From: Bog-756 sp963806455 | GTDB taxonomy: Bacteria > Actinomycetota > Acidimicrobiia > Acidimicrobiales > RAAP-2 | Assembly (NCBI GenBank): GCA_963806455.1 | Contig: CAWDXZ010000007.1 | Span: 1-64,000, forward strand | Length of the DNA stretch: 64,000 nucleotides | Direction: 5' to 3' | In this document: piece by piece, positions 1-9,571 of the stretch | How positions within the stretch are numbered: position 1 is the first letter of the stretch | Layout of the letters: every line of letters begins with the position of its first letter | Translations under genes and position numbers: made by a program | Notes under the pieces: model-generated | Seen by the model: the letters and a program-made list of their open reading frames with translations, nothing else | Told to the model about the DNA's origin: nothing | The model's database searches: none

Positions 1-396
<396 letters not shown>

Positions 397-602
397 CGGG
401 TCCATGGTCCCACATCCGACGGCGGGGCCGGGGCCCAGCGGCATCCGGCCCGGCGTCAGCCTGGGCCAGCGGGAGGGATTGCCCGCCCGGGTCGGATCGT
501 CAGGTGACTACTGACCCGGTTACCGACGCCCTGCTCGGGCGGTTCGAGCGGCCGCCACCTCACTGACCATGAGGGGTCACAAGCTGGTTCTAACCTGGCG
601 CC
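397..602. promoter_or_regulatory. rnpB/xseA divergent intergenic region with leaderless xseA promoter
   Basis: No gene is supported here. On the plus strand TAACCT at 591-596 is a -10 box followed by exactly six bases and then the GTG of xseA at 603, so the xseA mRNA probably begins at its start codon. No convincing -10/-35 pair for rnpB was found on the minus strand. Confidence 0.55.
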
Positions 603-2081
603 GTGCCGTTGAGCAGCCCCCGACCCCGTGCTGGGACGCCCGCCCGAGACCAGGACGCGCTCTCGATCCGGGACCTGTACCGCCGGATCGACCATGCCCT
701 CCACGGTGCGCTTCCCGGACAGGTCTGGGTCTCGGGTGAGGTGCGGTCGTTCAACGTGAGCTCGAAGGGCATCTGCTATCTCGACCTGGTCGATCCGGTC
801 CATGCCCGGGACAACTCCTCGCCCGTGCTGAAGGTGGTGTGCTGGTCCCGCCGCTGGGGCACGGTTCGCTCCACGCTGGCCCGTCTCGGCATCAGCCTCG
901 AGACCGGCATGGTGGTCAGGGTCCGGGGTGACGTGCAGCTCTACAAGCCCCGGGGCGAGATCAGCTTCGTCCTGTCCGAGTTGGACACCGACGCGCTGCT
1001 CGGCAAGCTCGCCGCCGAGCGGGACCGTTTGATCAGGGCGCTGGTGGACGAGGACCTCTTCGAGCGCAACCGACGGGTCGCCGTTCCCGAACTTCCACTC
1101 CGGATCGGCCTGGTGGCGAGCCCGGGCACGGAGGGCTACCGCGACTTCCTGGGCCGTTTGGAGGAGTCGGGGATGGCCTTCGCCGTGCAGGCCGTCCCCA
1201 CCCAGGTGCAGGGCCGGGTGGCGGCCAGGTCGGTTGCTGCTGCGCTCCGGCGGTTGCAGGCCGGCCAATGCGACCTGATCGCCGTGGTCCGCGGGGGCGG
1301 CTCGAAGGCGGACCTCGCCGTCTTCGACGCCGAGTCGGTCGCCCGGGCCATCGCCCTCTGCGACAAGCCGGTCTGGACCGGAATCGGCCACACCGGAGAC
1401 CAGTCCGTGGCCGACCAGGTGGCCAATCGCTCGTTCATCACGCCCACCGAGTGCGGCCAGGAGCTGGCCGGCCTGGTGTCCGGCTTCTGGTCCTCGCGCC
1501 TCGAGGCCGGGGCGCACATCCGTCGCCTGGCCGCCGACCAGATGGCCCGGTCCGAGGGAGGACTGGACCGCCACCGTCACCGCATGATCATCGGGGCCCG
1601 CTCGCAACTCGGCCGACACTCCGATCGGCTCGCCCACCGCACCCAGGCGCTGCGCGGTTCGGCCAAGGGAGGAGTTGAGCGGCACCAGCACCGGATCGAG
1701 GCCGCCGGCGCCGCCCTGGTCCGGTCCGCCCTCCGATCGCTCGCCACCGCCGAGTCGGGGGTGACCGCCCGGTCCGATCGGGTGGCCGCATTGCCGGATC
1801 GGGTGCTGCAGGCCGAGGCCGTGCGCACGGGCCAGTGGCGCCGACTGCTCGGTGCATACGACTACCGGCGCCAGCTCGAACGCGGCTACTCGGTCACCCG
1901 GGACGAGGAGGGCCGGGTGGTTCGATCCTCTGCCGCGGTGACCACCGGGTCGCGCTTGTTCACCAAGCTGGCCGAGGGATCGGTAGTGTCGGAGGTGACG
2001 GACACCGCCGTCGATGGCGCCGCGGTGAGCCCGGCCCGCACGAGCGAACCGCCGATCGACGGGCCAGAAGGAGGCCCGTGA
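603..2081 (+). CDS. xseA: Exodeoxyribonuclease VII large subunit
   Basis: Large subunit of ExoVII, which with XseB degrades single-stranded DNA to oligonucleotides in the cytoplasm during repair. The 492-residue protein has the expected order: an N-terminal OB-fold (about 20-115, LSIRDLYRRIDHAL then QVWVSGEVRSFN), the catalytic Exonuc_VII_L core (about 130-290, with VRGGGSKADLAVFD and TGIGHTGDQSVAD) and a long arginine-rich helical region ending in the family motif ERGYSVTRDEEGRVV. The GTG start is favoured because a -10 box lies six bases upstream and no Shine-Dalgarno is visible. The stop overlaps the xseB start by one base. Confidence 0.95.
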   Translation: MPLSSPRPRAGTPARDQDALSIRDLYRRIDHALHGALPGQVWVSGEVRSFNVSSKGICYLDLVDPVHARDNSSPVLKVVCWSRRWGTVRSTLARLGISLETGMVVRVRGDVQLYKPRGEISFVLSELDTDALLGKLAAERDRLIRALVDEDLFERNRRVAVPELPLRIGLVASPGTEGYRDFLGRLEESGMAFAVQAVPTQVQGRVAARSVAAALRRLQAGQCDLIAVVRGGGSKADLAVFDAESVARAIALCDKPVWTGIGHTGDQSVADQVANRSFITPTECGQELAGLVSGFWSSRLEAGAHIRRLAADQMARSEGGLDRHRHRMIIGARSQLGRHSDRLAHRTQALRGSAKGGVERHQHRIEAAGAALVRSALRSLATAESGVTARSDRVAALPDRVLQAEAVRTGQWRRLLGAYDYRRQLERGYSVTRDEEGRVVRSSAAVTTGSRLFTKLAEGSVVSEVTDTAVDGAAVSPARTSEPPIDGPEGGP

Positions 2082-2443
2082 TGGCGACCACCGGAGGAAC
2101 GCCCGTCGAGGACGGGAGCAGGACGGGACATACTGATGTCACGTCGCTGAGCTACGCCAGCGCCGGCGCCGAGCTCGACGCCATCATCGACGAGTTCGAG
2201 ACCGGGGTCGTCGACGTGGACCGCCTGGTCGATCAGCTCGAACGGGCGACCGACATCGTCGACGAGCTCGACCGTCGACTGCGCCGCACCCGGATGAGGG
2301 TCGAGGAGCTGGTGCCCCGGCTGGAGGCCATCGGGAAGGTCGAAGCGGCGGCCGCCGGCCGGTCGGGCCCGGTCGGCGGTGAACCCTCCGATGCCGGTGA
2401 GGCGGCCGGACCCGGCGGTGAGGGCCCACCCGGCCTCTTCTGA
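2081..2443 (+). CDS. xseB: Exodeoxyribonuclease VII small subunit
   Basis: Small helical subunit of ExoVII that binds the XseA stalk. The 120-residue product contains the XseB core (about 21-90: SYASAGAELDAIIDEFETG, then DVDRLVDQLERATDIVDELDRRL) followed by a Gly/Pro/Ala-rich, probably disordered tail longer than usual for this family (often about 80 residues). The ATG overlaps the xseA TGA (TGATG) with AGGAGG just upstream, indicating translational coupling and fixing the start. Confidence 0.93.
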   Translation: MATTGGTPVEDGSRTGHTDVTSLSYASAGAELDAIIDEFETGVVDVDRLVDQLERATDIVDELDRRLRRTRMRVEELVPRLEAIGKVEAAAAGRSGPVGGEPSDAGEAAGPGGEGPPGLF

Positions 2444-2476
2444 ACCGTCGTCGTGCCCGGCCCTGGCGGCCGCCCC

Positions 2477-4081
2477 TCAGTGGATATTCCGGTCGCGGTC
2501 GCCCCAGTAGGGCTGGCGCAGCTGGCGCTTGAGCACCTTGCCCGAGGGGTTGCGGGGAAGTGCGTCGAGGAAGTCGACCGAGGTGGGGCACTTGTAGTGG
2601 GCCAGCCGGGCGCGGGTGGCGGCCATGATGTCGGCGGCCAACGCCTCGTCGTCCTCGGAGGCACCGGACGAGCGGACGACGACGGCCTTGACCGTCTCGC
2701 CCCACCTGTCGTCGGGCACGCCGATGACCGCCGCGTCCGCCACCGCCGGATGGGCGAGGAGGGCGTTCTCCACCTCCGCCGGGTAGACGTTCTCCCCGCC
2801 CGAGACGATCATGTCCTTGATGCGATCGTGGAGGAAGAGATAGCCCTCCTCGTCGATCCATCCGGCGTCCCCGGTGCGGAACCAGCCGTCGTCGGAGAGC
2901 ACGTCGGCGGTCTCGGACGTCCGGTTCCAGTACCCGAGCATGTTCTGGTCGGAACGCGTCCAGACCTCACCGACTTCACCCGCCGGCAGCAAGGCCCCGC
3001 TCGCCGTGTCCACGATCCGCAGCTCGACATGGTCGAACGGACGCCCCGCCGACCGTAGGAGGCCGGACCTCGGACCGTTCGGGTCGTGGTCGTCGGGCAT
3101 CAACGAGGTGATGGCGCCCGAGGTCTCTGTCAGGCCGTAGACCTGGGCGAAATCGCAACCGAGGGCGGCCATCGACCGGACCAGCACGTCCTCGCTGATG
3201 GGGGAGGCCCCGTAGAACACCGTCCGCAGGGAGCTCAGATCGGCGGTGGCCAGCCCCGGTGCCGACAACAGGAACATCAGCACCGCTGGGACGACGAACG
3301 TCTCGGTGATCCGGTGCTGCTCGATGAGCTCGAGCACGGTGACCGGGTCGATGTCCCGAAGAATGACCGAGTGCCCTCCCCGCGACATCCCCGACAGTGC
3401 CCACCCGGTGCCGCCGATGTGGAACAACGGCATCGCCACCAGCGAGACGGTGTCGTCGCCGATGTGGAACACCCGGTCGGCCTCGGTGAGGATGCACGAG
3501 ACGTTGCGGGCGCAGATCATCGCCCCCTTGGGCAGACCGGTGGTGCCCGAGGTGTAGAGCTGCATGACCACATCCTCGGGGAGCGGCTCGAACCCCGGGT
3601 CCTCGGCCGGGGCCGTCCCGCCCGCGTCCCGCCAGTCGGGGTACTCGTCGAGCGCCACCCACGTCCGCACGCTCGTGACGGAGGGGGCCAGCTCCTTCAC
3701 CGTGCTGGCGTAGTCGGGCCCGAAGAAGAGGACGGACGCACCGGCATCCTCCAGGATGGCGGCCATCTCCGAGGGTGCCAGCCGCCAGTTGACCGCCACG
3801 CTGACTGCTCCGAGCAATGCGCATCCGAAGAAGACCTCGAAGTACTCGATCCCGTTGCGGTCGAGGAAGGCCACACGGTCGCCGGGTCGGACCCCGACGG
3901 CCGCCAGCGCCCCGCTCACCCGTTTGGCCCGCTCGTAGACGTCACCCCACGACAGGGTGACCGGGCCCATGGTCAACATGGGGGCGTCGGGTGACTCGGC
4001 GGCCCACGTCCGCAGCATGCCCGAGGCGGTCCGGAGACCGGCGTGGTCCGGACCTTGCGCACCTTGCGGACCTGTGGTCAT
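2477..4081 (-). CDS. Acyl-CoA synthetase (AMP-forming, FadD family)
   Basis: ANL-superfamily ligase predicted to activate a carboxylic acid to its CoA thioester via an acyl-adenylate. The 534-residue protein shows the P-loop motif YTSGTTGLPKGAM, YGLTETSGA, the hinge region WFRTGDAGWIDEEGY...DRIKDMIVSGGENVYPAEVE and the C-terminal catalytic lysine motif NPSGKVLKRQLR. Two adjacent ATGs exist at 4084 and 4081; 4081 gives AGGAGG a workable five-base spacing. Substrate cannot be read from sequence. It is convergent with xseB and divergent from the metallo-hydrolase gene. Confidence 0.88.
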   Translation of the reverse strand: MTTGPQGAQGPDHAGLRTASGMLRTWAAESPDAPMLTMGPVTLSWGDVYERAKRVSGALAAVGVRPGDRVAFLDRNGIEYFEVFFGCALLGAVSVAVNWRLAPSEMAAILEDAGASVLFFGPDYASTVKELAPSVTSVRTWVALDEYPDWRDAGGTAPAEDPGFEPLPEDVVMQLYTSGTTGLPKGAMICARNVSCILTEADRVFHIGDDTVSLVAMPLFHIGGTGWALSGMSRGGHSVILRDIDPVTVLELIEQHRITETFVVPAVLMFLLSAPGLATADLSSLRTVFYGASPISEDVLVRSMAALGCDFAQVYGLTETSGAITSLMPDDHDPNGPRSGLLRSAGRPFDHVELRIVDTASGALLPAGEVGEVWTRSDQNMLGYWNRTSETADVLSDDGWFRTGDAGWIDEEGYLFLHDRIKDMIVSGGENVYPAEVENALLAHPAVADAAVIGVPDDRWGETVKAVVVRSSGASEDDEALAADIMAATRARLAHYKCPTSVDFLDALPRNPSGKVLKRQLRQPYWGDRDRNIH

Positions 4082-4155
4082 CATCCCCTCCTGATCGTTC
4101 GATCCACCGCCGCAACCCCGGGTGGTCCCGCCCGGCGGTGGCTCACCGGTAGGGC

Positions 4156-4161
4156 ACTGTA
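4156..4161 (-). promoter_or_regulatory. Probable -10 box of the acyl-CoA synthetase gene
   Basis: TACAGT on the minus strand, about 70 bases before the start codons at 4084/4081. It matches the TANNNT -10 pattern seen repeatedly in this window. Predicted transcription start near 4149. Confidence 0.4.
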
Positions 4162-4249
4162 GATCCAATCGCCACCACCGGGTCAGAGCATCCGTCCCCC
4201 GCCGCCCCGTTTGCGACCGGCCCCGTTGGCCGGTGTCGCCCGGTCCCCG

Positions 4250-4255
4250 TAAGGT
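4250..4255 (+). promoter_or_regulatory. Leaderless -10 box (TAAGGT)
   Basis: TAAGGT ends six bases before the GTG at 4262, the same geometry as at xseA. It supports GTG 4262 as both transcription start and translation start of the metallo-hydrolase. Confidence 0.55.
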
Positions 4256-4261
4256 GGGCCG

Positions 4262-5011
4262 GTGACCGAGCTCGATGCCCGAGGCGCCGACGGCGCGGGA
4301 TCCGAACGTCTGTACTTCCGCCAGCTGTTGGCCGGGCGGGACTTTGCCACCGGCGACCAGGTGGCCCAGCAGATGGTCAATTTCGTCTACCTGGTCGGGG
4401 ACCGCACCACCGGCGAGGCGGTGATCGTCGATCCCGCCTACGGGGTGGATGAGCTGCTGGTGATGGCCCGCTCCGACGGGATGCGCTGCGTCGGGGCCCT
4501 CGCCACCCATTTCCACCCCGACCACGTCGGGGGCGACATGATGGGCTGGTCCATCGAGGGCATCTCCCGGCTGCTCGAGGTCAGCCCGATGCCGGTGCAC
4601 GTGCAGGCGGACGAGGCTCCCTGGGTGGTCCGGGCCACCGGGGTCGGTGCCGACGACCTCGTCACCCACCATGGCGGGGACGTGCTCCGGGTGGGCGAGA
4701 TCCCGATCACCATGCTCCATACCCCGGGTCACACCCCGGGCAGCCAGTGCTTCCTGGTCGACGGACGCCTCATCGCCGGGGACACCTTGTTCCTCGACGG
4801 CTGCGGACGGACCGACCTGCCCGGCGGCGATCCCGAGGCAATGTACGAGTCGCTCACCACCCGCCTGGCCCGGGTGCCGGACGACACCGTGCTCTATCCC
4901 GGCCACCTCTACTCACCCGAGCCGTCGGCCACCATGGGCCGGACCCGGGCGAACAATTACGTCTTCCGCCTGCGAACCCCCGAGCAGTGGATGACCATGT
5001 TCGGCGGCTGA
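4262..5011 (+). CDS. MBL-fold hydrolase, persulfide dioxygenase/glyoxalase II-like
   Basis: Metallo-beta-lactamase fold protein of 249 residues with the metal motif THFHPDHVGGD and further ligands in HTPGHTPGS, AGDTLFLDGCGRTDLPGG and YPGHLY. The GCGRTD segment is typical of ETHE1-like persulfide dioxygenases rather than classic glyoxalase II, so oxidation of glutathione- or low-molecular-thiol persulfide is the better guess; thioester hydrolysis is the alternative. No rhodanese domain is fused, but a separate rhodanese lies at 40096. Leaderless start as argued for 4250-4255. Confidence 0.85.
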   Translation: MTELDARGADGAGSERLYFRQLLAGRDFATGDQVAQQMVNFVYLVGDRTTGEAVIVDPAYGVDELLVMARSDGMRCVGALATHFHPDHVGGDMMGWSIEGISRLLEVSPMPVHVQADEAPWVVRATGVGADDLVTHHGGDVLRVGEIPITMLHTPGHTPGSQCFLVDGRLIAGDTLFLDGCGRTDLPGGDPEAMYESLTTRLARVPDDTVLYPGHLYSPEPSATMGRTRANNYVFRLRTPEQWMTMFGG

Positions 5012-5088
5012 GGGCCGCCCACTCGCGCCGCCGCGGCTCCGTCCCCGGCCCGATGGGGTCCGGGCGGCTCCCGCCTACCATGGCGCCG

Positions 5089-6330
5089 ATGAGCGACCCG
5101 CAGCCAGCCGACTCCACCGTCGTCGTCGTGGGTGCCTCGTTGGCCGGTCTGAGGGCGGCCGAGGAGATGCGCCACGAGGGCCACCGGGGCCCGGTGATCA
5201 TCGTCGGCGACGAGCGCCATCCCCCCTATGACCGCCCACCGCTCTCCAAGCAGGTGCTCGCCGGGGCCTGGGACGTCGAGCGCATCCATCACCACACGCC
5301 CGACAAGCTCGACTCGATGGGACTCGAGATGCTCCTGGGCGTGCGGGCCGTCTCCCTCGACATCGGGGCCCGTGTCGTCGAGTGCGACGACGGGCGCCGG
5401 CTGCACTACGACGGCCTGGTCGTCGCCACCGGGGCGAGCCCGCGGCCCCTGCCCGGCACGGCCGGACTGCCCGGGGTGCACACCCTTCGCACCCTCGACG
5501 ACTGCCTGGCCATCCGAGCTGGGCTCGAGCGGGCCGGCGCCGAGGCGCGGCTGGTGGTCATCGGGGCCGGCTTCATCGGCTCGGAGGTGGCCGCCACCGG
5601 CCACGGCCTCGGGGCCCGGGTCACCGTGGTCGAGGCCCTGCCGACTCCGCTCGGCCGGGTCCTGGGCCACCAGATGGGTGAGGCCTGCGCCCGGTTGCAC
5701 CGGTCCGAGGGAGTGACGGTCCTGACCGGGGTCGGGGTGGACAAGGTGGCGTCGCACCCGGGAGACCCCACCCCGGTGACGGTGCACCTGGCCGACGGCC
5801 GGATGCTGGATGCCGACGTGGTGGTGGTGGGCATCGGCGTCGCGCCGGCGGTCGGGTGGCTGGAGGGCTCGGGCCTGTCCCTCGACGACGGGGTGGTCTG
5901 CGCCGACACGCTGTTCGCCGCCGACCGGGTGGTGGCCGCCGGCGACCTGGCCCGCTGGCACCACCGCTCGTCGGACGGGCTGTTGCGCATCGAGCACTGG
6001 ACCAACGCCGCCGAGGGGGGGGCAGCGGCCGCCCGCAACCTGCTGGCCGGGTCGGCGGCGGCCGAGGCCTACGACCCGGTCCCGTTCTTCTGGTCCGACC
6101 AGTACAAGACCAAGATCCAGGTCATCGGCCTCCCCGGTCCCGACGACGAGGTGGTGGTCGTCGAGGGCTCGCCCGACGAGGGCAAGCTGGTGGCGCTCTA
6201 CCGCCGCTCCGACCGCTTGCAGGCGGTACTGGCCTTCAACCAGGCGCGCCGGCTCATGGCCTACCGGCCGCTGCTCGCCGCCGGGACGTCCTTCGACGAC
6301 GCCCTGGCCCTGGCCCGGTCGGGTTCGTGA
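5089..6330 (+). CDS. NAD(P)H ferredoxin/rubredoxin reductase (FAD-dependent)
   Basis: Flavoprotein of the putidaredoxin/rhodocoxin reductase type, passing electrons from NAD(P)H to a ferredoxin that serves a P450 or Rieske oxygenase. It has an N-terminal FAD dinucleotide fold (VVVVGASLAGLRAAEEMR), the family motif YDRPPLSKQVL, a second nucleotide fold (VVIGAGFIGSEVA), the FAD ribityl motif VVAAGDLARW and the C-terminal reductase domain (PFFWSDQYKTKIQ). About 413 residues. ATG 5089 is chosen over 5080 because TACCAT at 5076-5081 ends seven bases before it. It could serve the P450/ferredoxin pair at 31.5-32.9 kb. Its 3' end overlaps the convergent transglutaminase gene by 70 bp. Confidence 0.9.
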   Translation: MSDPQPADSTVVVVGASLAGLRAAEEMRHEGHRGPVIIVGDERHPPYDRPPLSKQVLAGAWDVERIHHHTPDKLDSMGLEMLLGVRAVSLDIGARVVECDDGRRLHYDGLVVATGASPRPLPGTAGLPGVHTLRTLDDCLAIRAGLERAGAEARLVVIGAGFIGSEVAATGHGLGARVTVVEALPTPLGRVLGHQMGEACARLHRSEGVTVLTGVGVDKVASHPGDPTPVTVHLADGRMLDADVVVVGIGVAPAVGWLEGSGLSLDDGVVCADTLFAADRVVAAGDLARWHHRSSDGLLRIEHWTNAAEGGAAAARNLLAGSAAAEAYDPVPFFWSDQYKTKIQVIGLPGPDDEVVVVEGSPDEGKLVALYRRSDRLQAVLAFNQARRLMAYRPLLAAGTSFDDALALARSGS

Positions 6331-8435
6331 AGCCGTCCGCCCCTTCGGTCCGAGCGCGGGAACCGGCGCACCGTGCGGAATCGCCGGCCGAAGGCCACCG
6401 CCGCGGCGATCTGGTCGGCCGACGGCTCGATGCCGCCGTAGGCGTACTCCTCGACCAACCGTGACACGGACGAAAGGGCATCGCGGCTGGGGGGGTCGGC
6501 GGCCGCCAGGCGCTCCGACCAGGCGGACAGGGTCTCGTCCGGCCGGCGATGCAATCCGAGCCGCCGTCCCCCGCGCTCGAGGTCGGCGACGAGCCGATGG
6601 GCCCAGGTGGGCGGGCGCCGCCGGCGCCGTCGGTCGAGCACCAGCCCGGTGGCGAGCAGGACGACCACGACGGCGATGGGCACCCAGGGGAGGCGGGCTA
6701 GCGCGTGACCGGTCTCGCGGGCCAGGACCGAGCCCGGCGAGGGGTTGGCCAGTGGCACCTGGGCCGTCGGGTCGAAGTTCTGCCAGCCGAAGCCGGGGAA
6801 CCACACCTGGACCCAGGCGTGGGCGTCCTCGGCCTGGACGTCGTACAGGTCGGTGATCGGGTTGTAGGGCCCGGGCACGTATCCCACGGTCTCCCGGGCC
6901 GGGATCCCGAGCGATCGGAGCATGACCACGGTGGCCGTGGAGATCTGCTCGCAGTAGCCGAGCCGGGTGCCGAAGAGGAACGTGCTGACCGCGTCCGCCC
7001 CGGGGGCGAGCGGCGGGATGTCGGTCGTGTACCTGATGTGCGCCGCCATCCAGCCCTCGATGGCGGCCACCTTGTCGTAGGTGTGCGGATCCGTCCCACC
7101 GGCTGCCCCGATCCCTGCCGTGATCTGGCGGGCCAGGGCCGTCACCCTCGGGTAGGCGTGCGGGAGCTGCAGGTAGCGCGCCCGCTGGTCCGACTTGAGC
7201 GCTTCGGGGGCGGGTGCCACGGCGGTCGCCTGGCGCAGCTGCGCCCCGGTGGCCGTGGTGTCGCTGGATACGACGGTGTACACCGTGCCCGCCCCCATCG
7301 ACGTGGCCGAGACGATCGTCCCGTCCCCGGTGAGGAAGAGGTTGCGGGACTGGATGTAGACGCGCTCGGCGTCGTCGGCGTGGAAGACCAAGTTGGGTCC
7401 CGACTGGGCCAGGTAGAACGTCTGCACGTCGGTGGTGTCGTCGGCCCGGTCGGCCACCTGGTCGGCGGCCAACGGGATGCCGAACGGAGACCCGAAGTCC
7501 AGCTTGTCCACCCCCGGGCCGCTGGCCGGGTCGGCCGACTGGTACCAGCTCTGGCCGTCCCATCGGTCGTAGGTCTGGCCCACCCAGAAGCTCGGCCGGC
7601 TGGCCCGCACCCGCATGACGACCTCGCTCCCCAGCGAGGCCCGGATTCCGGTGTCGAGCGATGCGGCGAAGCCCAGGAAGCCCCCGACGCCCGTCCGGCC
7701 GTGGGCGCTGGCGGCGTGGGCCGGCAGGGAGGCGGCCCCGTCGGTGAGCCGGCTGGCGCTGTCGACCGGCGACGAGTTGGCCGAGGACGACGGGAACACC
7801 AGGGCCGTCGACACATGGGGGGCGGGCAGCAGCGCCAACAGGAGCGCCGCCACCACCAGCACCGACACGGCGGCTGTGCCGGCGGTGAGCCAGGGGATGC
7901 CGGTCGCCCCGGCCATCGAGTGCCACATGGCCACCAGCCCCGTCACCCCGCAGACGACCCACAGCACGACGTACGCCCCGATGGCGAGGTCGACCGACTG
8001 TGCGGCCGCCACTGCCATGAGTGCGGCCGAGCCGGCCAGCGAGTAGGCCACGTCCCTCCGGGCCGGGACGTCGAAGGCATGGGTGCACAGGACCCAGGCG
8101 AACAGCACGGCCAGTGGTCCCTCCACGGTGGTGACATCGCCCGGTGTGGCGCCGTGTCCGGCGGTGATGATGAACCAGACGAAGCCGCCGATGGCGCAGG
8201 CGGCGAGCACCGGTTTGACCAGCTTCCAGGGCCGTTCACGACGCCGGTAGGACAACACGTTGCCCACCACGGTGGCGGCCATGGCGAACAGTGCCACCCC
8301 GGCGCTGAGCTCGCCCTGGCTCCAGCAGGCGGCGACCGAGACGATCACCGCCGCGGCCGACGCCACCCGGAAGGTGATCGAATGCTCGGCCGGCCCCGGC
8401 CGGTTGGCCTGGACGATCCGTTGCCAGAGGGTCAC
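6261..8435 (-). CDS. Transglutaminase-like membrane protein (TgpA family)
   Basis: Integral membrane protein of 724 residues. Several hydrophobic helices occupy about residues 20-210, an extracytoplasmic region follows with a transglutaminase core, then a TM segment (VPIAVVVVLLATGLVL) and a cytoplasmic DUF4129-like tail. The Cys-His-Asp triad is present in GYCEQISTATVVMLRSLG, EDAHAWVQVWF and NFDPTAQ. It is the last gene of a moxR-DUF58-tgpA operon; its GTG overlaps the DUF58 stop by four bases (GTGA). Such operons are common in actinobacteria and thought to act on exported or envelope proteins; the substrate is unknown. Confidence 0.88.
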   Translation of the reverse strand: MTLWQRIVQANRPGPAEHSITFRVASAAAVIVSVAACWSQGELSAGVALFAMAATVVGNVLSYRRRERPWKLVKPVLAACAIGGFVWFIITAGHGATPGDVTTVEGPLAVLFAWVLCTHAFDVPARRDVAYSLAGSAALMAVAAAQSVDLAIGAYVVLWVVCGVTGLVAMWHSMAGATGIPWLTAGTAAVSVLVVAALLLALLPAPHVSTALVFPSSSANSSPVDSASRLTDGAASLPAHAASAHGRTGVGGFLGFAASLDTGIRASLGSEVVMRVRASRPSFWVGQTYDRWDGQSWYQSADPASGPGVDKLDFGSPFGIPLAADQVADRADDTTDVQTFYLAQSGPNLVFHADDAERVYIQSRNLFLTGDGTIVSATSMGAGTVYTVVSSDTTATGAQLRQATAVAPAPEALKSDQRARYLQLPHAYPRVTALARQITAGIGAAGGTDPHTYDKVAAIEGWMAAHIRYTTDIPPLAPGADAVSTFLFGTRLGYCEQISTATVVMLRSLGIPARETVGYVPGPYNPITDLYDVQAEDAHAWVQVWFPGFGWQNFDPTAQVPLANPSPGSVLARETGHALARLPWVPIAVVVVLLATGLVLDRRRRRRPPTWAHRLVADLERGGRRLGLHRRPDETLSAWSERLAAADPPSRDALSSVSRLVEEYAYGGIEPSADQIAAAVAFGRRFRTVRRFPRSDRRGGRLHEPDRARARASSKDVPAASSGR

Positions 8436-9571
8436 GGCGGGCCCTCCGGCCGCCCGGGGGCCGCGGCCGGCACGGCCCGGGCCAGGCGCCGGCCGAGGTC
8501 GATGCGGTCGCGCACGGCCTGCATCGTGTGCCCGTCAGGTTCGTAGGTGCCGAGGAGCACCCGTCGGCCCCGCGCCAGGTGGGCGCCGATCACCGCCATG
8601 GCCTGTCCGGCCACGCGCTCCGCCTCTTTGGGATCGGGCGGCAGCGCCAGGTCGATGACGATCGGGTCGTCGGTCGGTCGTTCCTTCTCGCGCACCATCA
8701 GCACGCCGACGTGGGACGTGGCCGGCCAGTGCACCGAGCCTCGGCTGTCCCCCGGCTGGTACGGGCGCACCCCCCGCGGCTCGCCCACGCCGGCGGGCAC
8801 CCGCAGGGGGGCCTGGCCCGAGGACCGGTCGGCGAGGACGCCGATGGGGCCCGGGTCGCCGGGCCTCGGGGCCACGTGCCAGGGCCGGGGCAGGGCCACC
8901 TCGACCTCCCTCGCCCACCACAGCAGGCCGAACGGGGCGCACGAGGCCAGCTCGAGCCGCACCGTGCGCAGGACGCCCCGACGGACGGGCGTGACCGTGA
9001 CCTCGACCGAACGGGCGCCCCGGGCCGGCCCGGTGGCCCGCACGGGGGGCCCGGACGGGGACCGGGGAGTGATGCGGATCGGCCCGCTGGCCGTCAGGGT
9101 GAGGGCGGCTGGCCGCCCGGCCTGACCGTCGGACGGGGAGGAGGCGCAGGTCACCGAAGCCCGGTGGGCCGGCACCGCCGGTGCCACCAGGCCGATGGCC
9201 AGCACCGCCGCCATGAGGGCGCCCACGGCCTGCACCCATCCCGACCCGCTCGAATGGGCCACCGCCCCCCAGGCCAGGACGGCGACGACACTGCCGGCCG
9301 CCGGGGTGAACCAGGCCACCGGGTGGCTCCGTCGATGTCGGCCGCCGGGGCCCGCCCGTCCCCGTCGCCGGCGCGGGGTGGTGAGGAACACCGAACAGGA
9401 CGTCCCGGCCACCAGGGCGGCCAGTCCGATGAGCGTGCCGCTCACCACCCGGCCCGGACCGAGCACCGCCCGGGTGAGCACCACCCCGCAGACGCCGGCT
9501 GTGATCCCGGTGATGGTGGCGTTGACGATGCGCCACCCGGGTGGTCGACGGCCGGGCGGCGGCGGGCTCAC
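8432..9571 (-). CDS. DUF58 family protein
   Basis: Membrane-anchored protein of 379 residues with two to three N-terminal hydrophobic helices (about 20-110) and the DUF58 signature VGEPRGVRPYQPGDSRGSVHWPATSHVGVLMVRE, the vWA-like module that partners MoxR AAA ATPases. The GTG start overlaps the moxR stop by four bases and its own stop overlaps the transglutaminase start the same way, so the three genes are translationally coupled. Role: probable adaptor between MoxR and the transglutaminase-like protein (inference from family and context). Confidence 0.85.
   Translation of the reverse strand: MSPPPPGRRPPGWRIVNATITGITAGVCGVVLTRAVLGPGRVVSGTLIGLAALVAGTSCSVFLTTPRRRRGRAGPGGRHRRSHPVAWFTPAAGSVVAVLAWGAVAHSSGSGWVQAVGALMAAVLAIGLVAPAVPAHRASVTCASSPSDGQAGRPAALTLTASGPIRITPRSPSGPPVRATGPARGARSVEVTVTPVRRGVLRTVRLELASCAPFGLLWWAREVEVALPRPWHVAPRPGDPGPIGVLADRSSGQAPLRVPAGVGEPRGVRPYQPGDSRGSVHWPATSHVGVLMVREKERPTDDPIVIDLALPPDPKEAERVAGQAMAVIGAHLARGRRVLLGTYEPDGHTMQAVRDRIDLGRRLARAVPAAAPGRPEGPP

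Noticed and set aside
456..1691. 411-codon minus-strand frame opposite xseA
   Set aside because: Mirror frame created by the high-GC codon pattern of xseA; His/Gly/Arg-rich translation with no motif.
4957..8088. 1043-codon minus-strand frame spanning the ferredoxin reductase and transglutaminase genes
   Set aside because: Runs through two well supported genes in other frames; sequence is Arg/Gly/Pro repeats typical of shadow frames.
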